Assembly: GCA_037903355.1 (NCBI GenBank) | Contig: JBAJFE010000060.1 | Coordinates: forward strand, 620,001 to 684,000 | Direction of reading: 5' to 3' | Source of the DNA: Trichuris trichiura | Taxonomy: Eukaryota; Nematoda; Enoplea; Trichinellida; Trichuridae | DNA: 64,000 nucleotides | Part shown: positions 22,301 through 32,092 of the stretch, piece by piece | How the letters are laid out: each line of letters begins with the position of its first letter | How positions within the stretch are numbered: position 1 is the stretch's first letter | Notes under the pieces: generated by a model | What the model was told of the DNA's origin: nothing | Databases searched by the model: none | What the model saw: the letters and a program-made list of their open reading frames with translations, nothing else | Program-made: the position numbers and the translations under genes

Positions 22301-24359
22301 ACAAGCTGTTCAGGAGGCCATCAGGGCCAAAGAAGACACCTTACAATGCAAAATGGAAGCGAAACAAAAAGCGTTTAAAGCTAAAAAAGACAAAGAAGAA
22401 GAAAAGCGACCACAATCGCAAAAACTGCTTTCGAACACTTCAAGGACGGTTGTCTTCGGTAACGGAGCGGATGAGCAGGAACAGGTTTGGCATTCATTCC
22501 ATTGCGTTAGCGGACAATTCAGTTTTTTTGGAGAGGGACACCAACTCTGATTACGCTAAAAATAGCCAAGATAAGTTTTATTGAAATGCGCTCCAAAATG
22601 TACAGTACACTAGTTGAATGCAGGTAATAAATTGAAAACATTGAAGTTTCTGTCGATCCCGTGGCTATGTTTAAGCTAAAAATGGTCTCCTGTTTGGCCA
22701 CTTCTATTGCAGGCAGTGGATAGTTCCCTCGTAGTTTCTATTTGTCAAGCAAGAGTTCATTTTCGGCTTAAGCTTAAAGGGCGTAATCAGCAGAATATTG
22801 TGAACTACAAAATTTTAAATTCTTCATAGTTGTTTTACCTGCATTACAGTTGCCTTACTGTACATTTCGGAGCACGTTTTGACGTGGCCTGCATTCTTTT
22901 TTCTTCATTAACATTCCATTAATATGTTTGCACACCTTTTGTCATTTTTAAATAATAAATTTAAAAAAAGCAATCCATTGCTGTTTTGCTATAATAAAAT
23001 GCAGGTAACAGACGAAAACATTTGACGAAACGTGCACTTTTGTAGTTTGCTTTGTTTTTTCTTTAGGCTGCAGAGAAACCGTCGCCTTTTGAGCTATTGC
23101 GAACGGAAGGTATTTCGGAAACAATTTCTTCAAACAACTCAGCGGAGGAGCAACTAATAAATGCCATAGTTGAGCAGGCATATTGACCAAAGCTTACTTG
23201 TTCACTGCGATCAATTAGTTCCTTTAAGGACGGTTCGGCTGACCATCTGTACTATTGCCAACTGTATGACGCTTCCGTCCAGTTGAAAAATACATTACCC
23301 CACGTTCAAGATATCCTATGCAAATCATCGTATGAACAAGTGGTGTCGCCTGCTTGTCAATTCTATGTTATCAAGCTGGCATCTTTGAATGAAAAGTGTT
23401 ATGCTTTTTCTGTTATCGACACCGGTGATGACGAACTGACCTATACTGACGTAGGAGAGAACATTTTCCTTGTTTACGTTTCCTTTACCTATTTTGCAGG
23501 AATTGTATAACGCTGAAACGCTTACGGAGTTGCTTACGGTAAAGCAATCTATTTTCATGTTCAATTGTACGCCATTCCACTCGTACTCTGTTACAGGATA
23601 AAGAAGAGAAATCGGATGAATCAGACGATGCTTACAATTCCTTGTCGAACTATTACACAAACGATTTATTGCCAGCTACTGATACTTCTGGTTGCAAGAA
23701 GCCTATTGGACTGCAGCTGATTGGTATATGCTTCGATTTGGAGCATAGTTGTCATGATCATCCAATGTACGATATGCTGATGAATATGCAGGTAAGAAGA
23801 AACTAGACGAAATAATCTACGCATGCAGGGAATAACCAAATTTATACTTCGTATGCGGAATCAAAATAAGAGCCGATAAAATGGAGAGCTTTCGGGATTT
23901 TTTGTGTCCATCCCGAAAGTCATGTATTTTTCATCATTTTTACTTTTTAATTTTCTATTCCCGCTCTACGCTGTAGCCACAAGGAGAAGCGTGACCTATT
24001 AGCATGTTTTTTGCATTCTTTTTCGTTGGTGGGTGGAATACTCTTTGCGCAGAGTTTGTAGCAGCGTAGGTTAACAAGTTGTTGCATATTTTGAATAACT
24101 ATACTCGACTTGTTAACCTATCAGACCGCTTTCCGTATATAGGTATAAGTTTTGAATATTTAAGGCTGAAAGAATGGAAGTTCCCGAAGTTCAGGCAAAA
24201 GTGGAAGTTCAGAAAAAGTTATCAGTGCCGAAAGAGTCAATTTCGGCTATACTTAATGAACAAACTGCAAAGAAATCTATACAGACATTACAAGCGTTTG
24301 GCTTTGAGGCGACCTCATCTCATACTATTCCGAATGAGCGAAAACGGCCTCTTTCATAG
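19350..24359 (+). CDS. coiled-coil protein of unknown family, with an in-frame TGA
   Basis: Nine exon blocks fit together in phase: 19311(ATG at 19350)-19454, 19506-19537, 21795-22023, 22071-22120, 22175-22484, 23067-23450, 23500-23538, 23597-23791, 24165-24359. The N-terminus is Ser-rich and polar. About residues 60-240 are strongly helical and charged (FTMKEKEKQNRFLLLSKLAA, EKVKVDLSKLQLRIVQANAS, then Lys/Glu runs), typical of a coiled coil. The block at 23067-23450 is one open frame of 128 codons except for a single TGA at 23184-23186. After it, AFSVIDTGDDELTYTD and ELYNAETLTELLT loosely recall a Tudor fold, but I would not name it so. The protein ends with ERMEVPEVQAKVEVQKKLS and a 24359 stop. 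The second intron has swollen to 2.26 kb through two Penelope-derived insertions. A 5' exon upstream of 19311 is possible because the first block starts at an acceptor-like site. Function unknown. Confidence 0.65.
19548..19559. repeat. left 12-bp target-site duplication
   Basis: CTTTCGCCTATT here is repeated exactly at 19847-19858, bracketing the 287-bp element. Confidence 0.75.
19560..19846. mobile_element. short palindromic Penelope-derived element
   Basis: 287 bp with inverted arms at about 19594-19640 and 19801-19846 that match in about 44 of 47 positions. The left end (GAAAAGAGGATG, GGGCTGAAGTTTCATGG) is a diverged copy of the outer end of the element at 19878. Between the arms lie a diverged hammerhead-like block and the TGATGAGC/CCGTTGGTAGGGCA-type region of the Penelope terminus on the plus strand. 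A 12-bp exact duplication flanks it. It is an older, smaller version of the architecture at 13174-13928. Confidence 0.7.
19669..19694 (+). ncRNA. decayed hammerhead-like core
   Basis: CTGACGACGGAAC followed after a short loop by GTTCC is kept, but the GAAAC part reads AAAAAC. It is the same position in the terminal repeat as the other copies, and has decayed. Confidence 0.3.
19847..19858. repeat. right 12-bp target-site duplication
   Basis: Exact copy of 19548-19559. Confidence 0.75.
20033..20072 (-). ncRNA. hammerhead-ribozyme-like core of the Penelope element
   Basis: Minus-strand block identical in its core to that at 13333-13372: CTGACGA, GGAAC...GTTCC stem, GAAAC, GTACGGTA. It lies just after the endonuclease frame region in the terminal noncoding part. 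Confidence 0.42.
20141..21773 (-). pseudogene. Penelope RT/GIY-YIG polyprotein, RT core deleted
   Basis: Three broken minus-strand frames. 21773-21352: N-terminal helical region ending KTVLGKSLNFVPLLRTPR, a typical Penelope block. 21304-21011: RTDIVITKADKGNTVVILDR. 20881-20141 plus the preceding 130 bases: KLPFLDVLV, TTVYRKPH, SVKRG, then VDRALTVCDPEYLN and the GIY-YIG endonuclease (VIYQIKCGCNASYIGETGNT followed by LLKRFGQH), with a zinc-like C-rich approach. The segment between the ADKGN motif and LPFLDV, which should contain about 250 residues with the catalytic YxDD motif, is missing; the two sides meet near 21045 with a frame change. The endonuclease part looks intact for about 200 codons. 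It cannot make a working reverse transcriptase. Confidence 0.85.
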
Positions 24360-25806
24360 CTGTACGCGTTCGCCTATTAATATTGCAATTTTAGCCGCGT
24401 TTTAGTCACGCCTATTTACCGACAAAACATTTCTGTATTAAGAAGCGTACATTTGCTTAATGGGTTATTTCCTTTTACCCTTTTATTCTTTACTGCATTC
24501 GCTTTTCTAACTTTTAATTTCACAGTTGGTCTTTCCGCATAATTCCGACTACTGCCGAATTTCGAAACGTTAAACATATTATTGTTACTTATTATTAAAG
24601 TTTGATAGGCTTAATAGTTGTTCAATGCTTTCAATTTAATTCTGCATTATTTGTTATGTTTTTTATTTTGAGAAGTTTCTTGTCGACTTTTCCTTCTGTA
24701 TAACTTATTTACGTTGCTTCAATTTCCACTGTCCGCTCTTTTAATATTGCGAACATATAATGGCATTGTGCTCTGCAGAATGTCTTGTTGAAAAGCCTAC
24801 TTGTAGAAAGTTAGCGTTTTATTCTTCTTTAATTATCGACTACAGTTCATTCTCTGTTTTGTGTGCTGCTGTAGAATAACAGAGATATTTTTGGATAGTT
24901 TTATCCAGTCATAAAGATAGCAGAAGCGTTTGACGAAGTAACATGTAAATAGTGTTAGTCCAAGTTATGCAAATTTTTGTCGAATGATTATATCTGCAAA
25001 ATGCAACTGTCGTTGCTTTCCTTTTCTGTTCCATCGGTAGTTTTTAAGATGTTTTACTGCGCACAAAAAACGTGAAAAAGGAGAGACTATTTGTCTTTTT
25101 AAACAGACGTCCAATAGGTACTGTAGGTGGAACTGAAATCAAGTTCTATTAATTCAAGTAACAGCAGATAACCTAAATTAAAATAACTGCCGATCTAAGG
25201 CTTAAGCTTCGGCAGACTATAGTTACCGGGAACAGTAAGATTTGATTTTAGGCCTATCCTTAAGTTGCTTGCGGTTACTTGGATTAACAGAACTTGATTG
25301 TGGCCCTACTTACAGTACCCACCGGGTGTAAAATGTCTAAAAAGGTTAATGAGGGAACTTCCACGACTCTGAAGATAAAAGTTTTAAATTATTTATGAAA
25401 GGGTATATCGAGAAACGATATTGCATGAAATTATCGTGCTGAACCCAACTAGTTTGTTATTATGTGCGTCGAAAGGTTGTGAGTCAAACTCTCTGCGTCA
25501 AGATGTTGCAACTGATAGCTCCTAAGCTTGCAGTGCATTTTGCTGCAGCAGTTGCTGAAGAAAGCTAGCCAATTTATTTGCGGTATAACTGTCAACAGGC
25601 GGTAAAATGGCAAAGGTAAAAAATGATATTTCATCTGGGTGATCTGCGTTCATGGAAAAATGAGCGTCTCTTTACCACCCCTTGAGCAATTTTAGAAACA
25701 ATATAGGCATGACAAATGCTCCATTATTACTTCGTACAATTCTTTCACGTCGGAAAGACGGGAATGCTGCATGGACTGCTGCATTGAATTTTGATCATAT
25801 CCAACT
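24360..25806. other. intergenic, no gene seen
   Basis: 3' flank of the plus-strand coiled-coil gene and of the minus-strand MAD2 gene. T-rich, with only short meaningless frames (for example 25449-25634 on the minus strand). Confidence 0.55.
25573..25578 (-). terminator. AATAAA polyadenylation signal of MAD2
   Basis: AATAAA on the minus strand, about 230 nt beyond the MAD2 stop codon. Confidence 0.4.
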
Positions 25807-26596
25807 TTAGAATTCCGTTATTACATGTATTCTGAAATCTGCTGGACCAACATTTGCGGAAGGCAGATTGTGATCCTTAGACGATTTGGGAAACATTGGG
25901 TTAATCACTTCGCAATCGTCGGGAACAGAAGAACCGAGGGGAATGTAGAACTCCACGTCACATTCGCCTGAACGTATTTGGACAAAAATAACAACAGCTC
26001 ACGCATATTAATGGTCAACTCACAAAAAGGCGGCAACGGCTTCAGAAAGCAAGCGACAGCGGATATGGAATGGAACACACGTTGTACTTGTTTCTCCCAA
26101 TTGCCGCGCCTGAAAACAGTGGCTAAAAACAAAGTACACAGGACTGTCACACAAACAGCTTGGCATAATTTGCGCGTGATACAACAAACTCCCATCGTTC
26201 AACAACCGCGCAGGAGGGAATTGAACAGATTACAAGACAAATTTTTTTAATTTGCTTGCTAGAAACGCGTTCTAAAAATTTCGCTATAATCGCTTAAAGC
26301 GGCAGCCAAAATTTATTTACCTTGAAATGCATCCACAACGCGATTTAAAAAGTGTTCAAAAGAATCGGTAGTATTCACCATTAGCGGCAATCCAAATCGA
26401 ACCACGCGGGTGAACACATGGGCCGGATAGAGTTGACGTTGGTAAACAATCGTGTTGATTGCGAAATCTAAAGTAACGCAAACGATCGCAAGAAAAAACG
26501 AACACTGTTCAACGCACATAAAAAGTTACCAGCCGATTGGTCGTTTATAAAGTCAATGTTAACAACATTTGAGCTTCGACATAGGGAAATGTCCAT
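25807..26596 (-). CDS. mad2: MAD2 spindle-assembly-checkpoint protein (HORMA domain)
   Basis: Five exons join in phase to 191 codons plus stop: 26596-26530, 26467-26321, 26271-26157, 26109-26024, 25967-25807, with introns of 41-63 nt. The whole protein is one HORMA domain. DFAINTIVYQRQLYPAHVFT and RVVRFGLPLMVNTTDSFEHF followed by LNRVVDAF match the start of MAD2 (FGINSILYQRGIYP type); IKKICLVIC and VVERWEFVV match the middle strands; WEKQVQRVFHSISAVACFLK matches the helix before the safety belt. The C-terminal belt is diverged but keeps CDVEFYIPL and ends FRIHVITEF. MAD2 binds MAD1 and CDC20 at kinetochores and delays anaphase. It looks like MAD2L1 rather than the REV7/MAD2L2 paralogue because of the YQR..YP motif. 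Length is close to the usual 200-205. Confidence 0.92.
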
Positions 26597-29126
26597 TGTT
26601 AGCTGCAAGAATTAAATGCGACGATAATTTTTCGCCAAAGGTCTTTTTTAAAACGCGACGTAAGGATTTCACGTTAACACAATACAAATCATAAATATGA
26701 CATTTCAATGGAACAATATCTGCTGTTTAATTGCAGTTACCGTATTTCAACTTGCTGATGAGTTTTCAAGTACTTAGACCGGCAGTTAAACATTGCCTTA
26801 GAAAAGACAAATTTATCTCAACGGTAAGCGAAATTAAATCTGTTCATTTTACGCAATGGAAGGTTTTGGACGCTATCTTTGCTCTACTGTCAAGCGCGAT
26901 ATGTGCGGGAAATTGCATTTGCGGCTGTTGGAGCTGAACGTGACTTGACATTCGGTAGCGGGTACACAGACTTAACATTACATTTTTACGGACCGAGAAA
27001 AATTACTTCCCACCGTAACGAACGAGTAAGCTAAGCTATTTTGTTTTAATACAGTTGGACGGTTTGGGTTCAATGGGGTAAACTGCTAATTTTCAGGCTT
27101 AATACGTTCGTTCATTCCGCGTAAGCAAAAATGGTCGACCTTGGTTGACTGGACAGTTAATCCTACACATTACGGGAAACGGTTTCATGGTTAACTTTGC
27201 TTTCTTAATGGGAACGGGAAGTATGGTGTCATTGTTAGTCGAATATGCATTATAAAGGCAAGGTCGCCCATTAGCAATTAAGATTTGCGCATGCCTGACT
27301 TACAATACAGTATCGCAAGTGCCGCAATGGCATCCGATGAATGAATGACCTTCGGTATGCAATTTCTACAGCGAAAACTTCAGCATGTCTTTACACCCGC
27401 ATTATTCACTTCAAAAATCGGTTCCATTCGCTGCGAACATACAGTAAGTGGAAAATATGACTGCGGTATGCCGCTACATTTTCCCAGGGCCGTTGGCAAT
27501 CCTGTAACAAAGGTGCGAATCGAGTTACGATCTTGGATGGACAAAAGCGATTGTTAACGGACTTAAACACTATGTTAAAGCATCAAGGTTATTGTATCAA
27601 TCGTAGAAGCGGCGCTACCCGACTATAACAGAATGTCAAAGTATTAAACATATTTGCCAAACAAGATCTGATTTGCATTTTACAAACGAAAGCCAGCTAG
27701 TAATAATAATTAGGAGCTAAGTACAGTAACTCAAACTTATAAAGCTCATTTTCAGCTACGTAATAGTTCTAGCAAATCCATAAATCAGGACATTTTAATC
27801 TCAATCAGTTTAGCAGAAATAAGAGTTACTTAAGTTGTCAAAACACGAGCCATGTCTCTCAACCGTCCCATCGTCGTATTGTAAGCCCGCCGGCTATCCC
27901 GTTATTTCCTTATGTAACCCAAAGCTTTAAAATAAAATTTAAAGCTAGGTAAGGGCACAAACAGATGGCTAGCATGCTCGCTAGTAAAGGCAGGTTGGGA
28001 TCACGGAAATGTTCGTCCAAAGGGAACCTGCATTTTTCATACTGTATGTCGCCTAAGGGACAATTCCGCAAAATGTGATAAACTTCTGTCGTATCAAATG
28101 AGATTTACGCATCGCAAAGCACACAAGTCACCGCCATAGTCAGTTTGTTTGGGGACGCTTTTTGACTGTTATATTAGCTTAAACAAAAAATATAATCCAT
28201 AACAGATTTCTCCACTTTCTTCACCATCTGAATGTTGCATTGAAACTCATAATTTTAAAAAAACGGAGTAGATGAAATTAGCCTTAAAGCTACTTTGCAT
28301 AAAACAGTTTTGCATAGAATTCATTAGAATAGGCTAAACAAATTAAGCGGTCGTACAAGCACGATAAAAAATATTAAATATAAAACTTTAATTCCAATTT
28401 ACCGAACATTTTAATCGAAAATTTCAGTACTGACCTGGTTATTCAACATATCATGAAGCCTTAAACGGGTAGCAATTATCGCTATTGGAAGACGTACTTC
28501 GATGATCGCGAAAGAGCCGGTGACGGACGTTAAAATCTTACAACGACGTTCGGAAATTTCATCCCATACGCATATCCAACGGCATGATGATACGTGAAAA
28601 CGAAGCTCGCAGAAATGGGAGACAATATTGCCTGCAAACACTTTTCAGCGTACTGTTGCAGTGAGAGCATTCAAATAGAGCAGATACTGAGCTTCTAATT
28701 CCAGTTAGCGCTTCCCTCCACGCATTATTGATGCCAAAGAACAGAGCAGTCAAAAGATTCGGAATGAACGTCGACATTCAAATATTCAACTGAGTTGTGA
28801 TGCACACGAAATCGCTTTGTCATCAGTCTGCTTCAAAAAGGCGCAGGCGCCATCGAGGAAAAATGCAAAACCATCGGAAATTATAAATGACAACTATAGA
28901 CTACGAGTGAGTCATTTAATTTCCACGCAAAGTCGACTTGAAGATCGTTGCCGTTATTGGGCGTAAACTTCAATGCGTAACAACGTCTTTGAGTAATCCG
29001 CGTTCGTACAAAACAAAATCGTCAGTCAGCTTCTTTCAAAAACTGAAATCTCGTCAAGGCACGCGCAACGCTTCACCGAGTAATAACAGTTGAACATAAA
29101 ACTGTCAGAGGCATATTAAGGATATT
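26597..29126. other. intergenic, no gene proven
   Basis: 2.5 kb between MAD2 and the orphan membrane gene. On the minus strand 28639-28430 is open in one frame (CRWICVWDEISERRCKILTS) with an acceptor-like TTTGCAG before it and a GTCAGT donor after, so an exon is possible. An overlapping minus-strand frame starts at 28777 (FFGINNAWREALTGIRSSVS). Plus-strand frames at 26731 and 27345 show nothing recognisable. Confidence 0.35.
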
Positions 29127-30515
29127 TTAAGGATACGGCTTCCACCATTGCTCCGCAGACGCGGCGTGGTCATGACGAAGTGTCTGCCCTATGGAACGAG
29201 GCATCGAGTGAGCAAAGGCAACAAAAGTTTCAACTTCCCGATCTGTGGTGCCACCGCTCGGAACATTCTCTCCATCACCAATACAAGGTGACATTGCCAA
29301 CTCTCTTAGGCTTTCGCCTGACGCTTGCGATGGGTCGCTAAGCGATCGTAATTTCGGATATGTCAAAGCAGCCGTACGCCAACGATGGTCCTGCATTTTT
29401 CTCTTCGATCTCCGATAAGCAATAAATACAAGCAGAATGGACGCTATGGCCAGCAGACCAAATACGACGCCCACGGCGATGAAAAGTGTCTCCAAAAGAA
29501 ATTGAGTGGACGACTGTTTACTCTGATCGACGTCCCTAGGACGTCCCATCTCCTTAATTAGCGTCCTCAGACGAGGTGACGGCGTCGCTAGCGGCAACGG
29601 CACACTAGAAAACATACTGGTCGTCACCTGCTCAGGTACATCGGCATGTAAACGGAGAAAACGCTCCGACGGCTTCTTAATTGCGGGCATGAATTCGACC
29701 ACAACAGACTTTTCAGCTGGTCGGCTACTGATGCTAGAGGCAACAGCAGGCGGAACCGTCGGTTCAAGGAATGGTGCCATCATTACTGGCCTTCTTCGTA
29801 TAGACGGTTGCTCAAAGGCTACACCAACAGGCACTTCGATCACTTTAGCTGCTCTGGTTGCATTTGTAATGTTTGGGAACATCCTGACTGTTGCGTCATC
29901 AGATACTGGCTTCTGCTGCTGCTGCTGCGTTATTTTGGATATTGCAGGTTCGGCTGTTGTTCTAGGGGTCGAAGCTCGATTTTCGAGGATGTGCAGCAAG
30001 GATACCAGCTGCCCTATGCTTTCTTTGGTCATTGAATCGGCCGAAGTGGTAGGCGACACGTTTTCGCCGTGTTTAATCAAGCGGAGGGGTCCCGCGGTTT
30101 CCAACAACTGGTCCAACTTGGTTTTGTCATCTCCAGCAACCGAATCAAAGTTAGGATGACTCTTCAACTTTTGGAGAACCACTTTCAAAGAGTCGGACAG
30201 CTTGGACAGCATATCGGTCATTGACGAATGGACCACTTGGTTCAATATGTCATCAATGATTAAGGAGGCGTTCTCTGTGCGAGCCGATATAGCTTGGTCG
30301 AATGTTGTAGGTGACTGGGTCAACGGCATTTTCTTCACAGATTCCGGAATGACTCGTCGGTCCGTTGTGATGGTTAAATTACCTTGGGTATAATTGTTGC
30401 TCAATGAAGAATTTGTCAAAACGTAGACCGGTTCGGAAGACTTTTGTAGTACAAAGGACCATCCAAGGGCAGCGGTAAGCTGCGCATAGCCGATAAAGAG
30501 CAATACGGAGGCCAT
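29127..30515 (-). CDS. orphan single-pass (type I) membrane protein
   Basis: A 462-codon frame in one exon. I chose the ATG at 30515 because it begins a clear signal peptide (MASVLLFIGYAQLTAALG); the frame continues open upstream to 30779 but an acceptor-like TTGTTTAG near 30590 suggests that part includes intron or 5' UTR. The ectodomain of about 320 residues is rich in Ser, Thr and Pro with several N-glycosylation sequons (NSS, NLT, NAS, NIT, NAT), a helical patch (DMLSKLSDSLKVVLQKLKSH) and a five-glutamine run. A transmembrane helix (LFIAVGVVFGLLAIASILLV) is followed by the basic stop-transfer RRSKRK and a cytoplasmic tail of about 88 residues ending EQWWKPYP. I do not recognise a family; the layout resembles a mucin-like surface receptor or adhesion protein. 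Confidence is in a real protein-coding gene, not in its role. Confidence 0.75.
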   Translation of the reverse strand: MASVLLFIGYAQLTAALGWSFVLQKSSEPVYVLTNSSLSNNYTQGNLTITTDRRVIPESVKKMPLTQSPTTFDQAISARTENASLIIDDILNQVVHSSMTDMLSKLSDSLKVVLQKLKSHPNFDSVAGDDKTKLDQLLETAGPLRLIKHGENVSPTTSADSMTKESIGQLVSLLHILENRASTPRTTAEPAISKITQQQQQKPVSDDATVRMFPNITNATRAAKVIEVPVGVAFEQPSIRRRPVMMAPFLEPTVPPAVASSISSRPAEKSVVVEFMPAIKKPSERFLRLHADVPEQVTTSMFSSVPLPLATPSPRLRTLIKEMGRPRDVDQSKQSSTQFLLETLFIAVGVVFGLLAIASILLVFIAYRRSKRKMQDHRWRTAALTYPKLRSLSDPSQASGESLRELAMSPCIGDGENVPSGGTTDREVETFVAFAHSMPRSIGQTLRHDHAASAEQWWKPYP

Positions 30516-32092
30516 ACGTAAATGACGCTTGGCGCTCAGTGAGCCAAGCGAAGAGTTGCTGCGGGACGACGAGCCCGTCTGAGCAGCTAAACAAATAAAG
30601 TCACAGTGTTGCCACATGGCGCGCAGCTGTCTTGGAAAGACAATGTCCATACGGTAAACAGCGAGCGGACGTTTAGGTGGGTGCTCAGCGACGATCCCAC
30701 GGGAACTGTGTCGTCCTGTTGTACGCGCTGCTGACCTTAAGCTGTGACAATGAGCCCGCAAAGGGTTGGTCACGGCCACAGCGCATCAACGGAACTTGTT
30801 CGCTACCGGTCCATCCCACAACTGCCAAATGGATCAATGGAAAATTGGTGGTTTTTTACCAGCTATTATATTATCTATGACAGGCAGCGTCCAGTTCCAT
30901 TGAATACCATTTGTGGAGAACGTACGACCAGTTCGGTCAAGTGTCCACTCCGATGATGTTCAATCGGCTTAGACTCAACCTTAATGCTCCTCTACGATAC
31001 GTAGAGAATGCGACCAAAGAGCATCCGCCGTCAACGACGAAAGGACGGAAATAGTTCACCTTATACCGGTGGAGATGAACCCACGCCAATAAATAGGGTT
31101 CAAAGGTTCAATAGATTGCTTGAACTGCCACTTGTGAGCAGTGAGCAGAGGTAGGGCGAACGAGAGCTGCAATCTGGATTATATGATACACTTATTGTTC
31201 AGCTTTTTTTCACAACTTTACTCACCTGAATGGTCTTGATGCAATCGCAAGCTTGGCCAGCTGACGGTGAACACTTCGTACTAATTAGCTCAAATTAAAA
31301 CCCCAAATACGGAGAGGCGATAAAAAGCCTGCAGGCCGCTATTGGAGCCCCGTTACCCGCAGAGATTAGCAAAAGAGCGTCTGTACAAATTAGCACCACT
31401 TTAACACAGGTGTTCCTGTCAGCAGGTTACGACAATGGGGGACATAGAACTTTCCCAATTTTTGTCACACACCTACGAGAAAACTTCGCCGCCAAGCGAT
31501 TACGCCAATAGACTTGAGTAGGCAACGCAGATTACTGGCGAAAAATTAGTTTTGAAAAAACCCGCTTGAAATGTAAAATTCTTTTAAAACGCGTCGTTCG
31601 AAAAGAATGGCGGGAAAAGCAAGGGAAAATACCGTAATTAATGTACAAATAGAAGCGCTTTTGACAAGTTGGCGCGCTTGGAAAAAAGACTGCTCGCATG
31701 CAAATGTTCGAGAGTCTTCCGTAAGTTGTGATCGGGTTATTCGCAACTCGAAATGGAAATATGCAAATTGCGGCTTCGTGAAATGTCGTAAAAAATGGGG
31801 GCAATACAACGCTTCGTCAAACAGTGGACATTCGCTTCGTAAGTAAAGCTTCGGGAGAAGTACAAAAGCAAGTTACAATGCAGCGTGTGACTATGACAAG
31901 AGGGCGAATTCCAGAAATGGAAAAACCTAGAACGGACTGACTTATTGGACGCAAAGCAAAGCAGGTCCCTGGCAAGATGATTAATTCGATGCGGCTCCTA
32001 TCTTTTTGTTTTGTACACATATTGCAAGGTCTAAAATTTGCATAATTACGAATTCACTACGATGATTACTTCGAACAACCGACTAGCAATCA
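30516..32092. other. intergenic; promoter side of orphan gene, 3' side of LMBRD2
   Basis: Open frames at 31532-31846 on both strands overlap each other and show no splice sites or motifs. The stretch upstream of 30515 may include the first noncoding exon of the orphan gene. Confidence 0.45.

Noticed and set aside
23169..23218. A 50-nt intron (ATA|GTTGAG to AATTAG) that would remove the in-frame TGA of the coiled-coil gene.
   Set aside because: It changes phase and leads to an immediate TAA; no donor in the needed phase exists.
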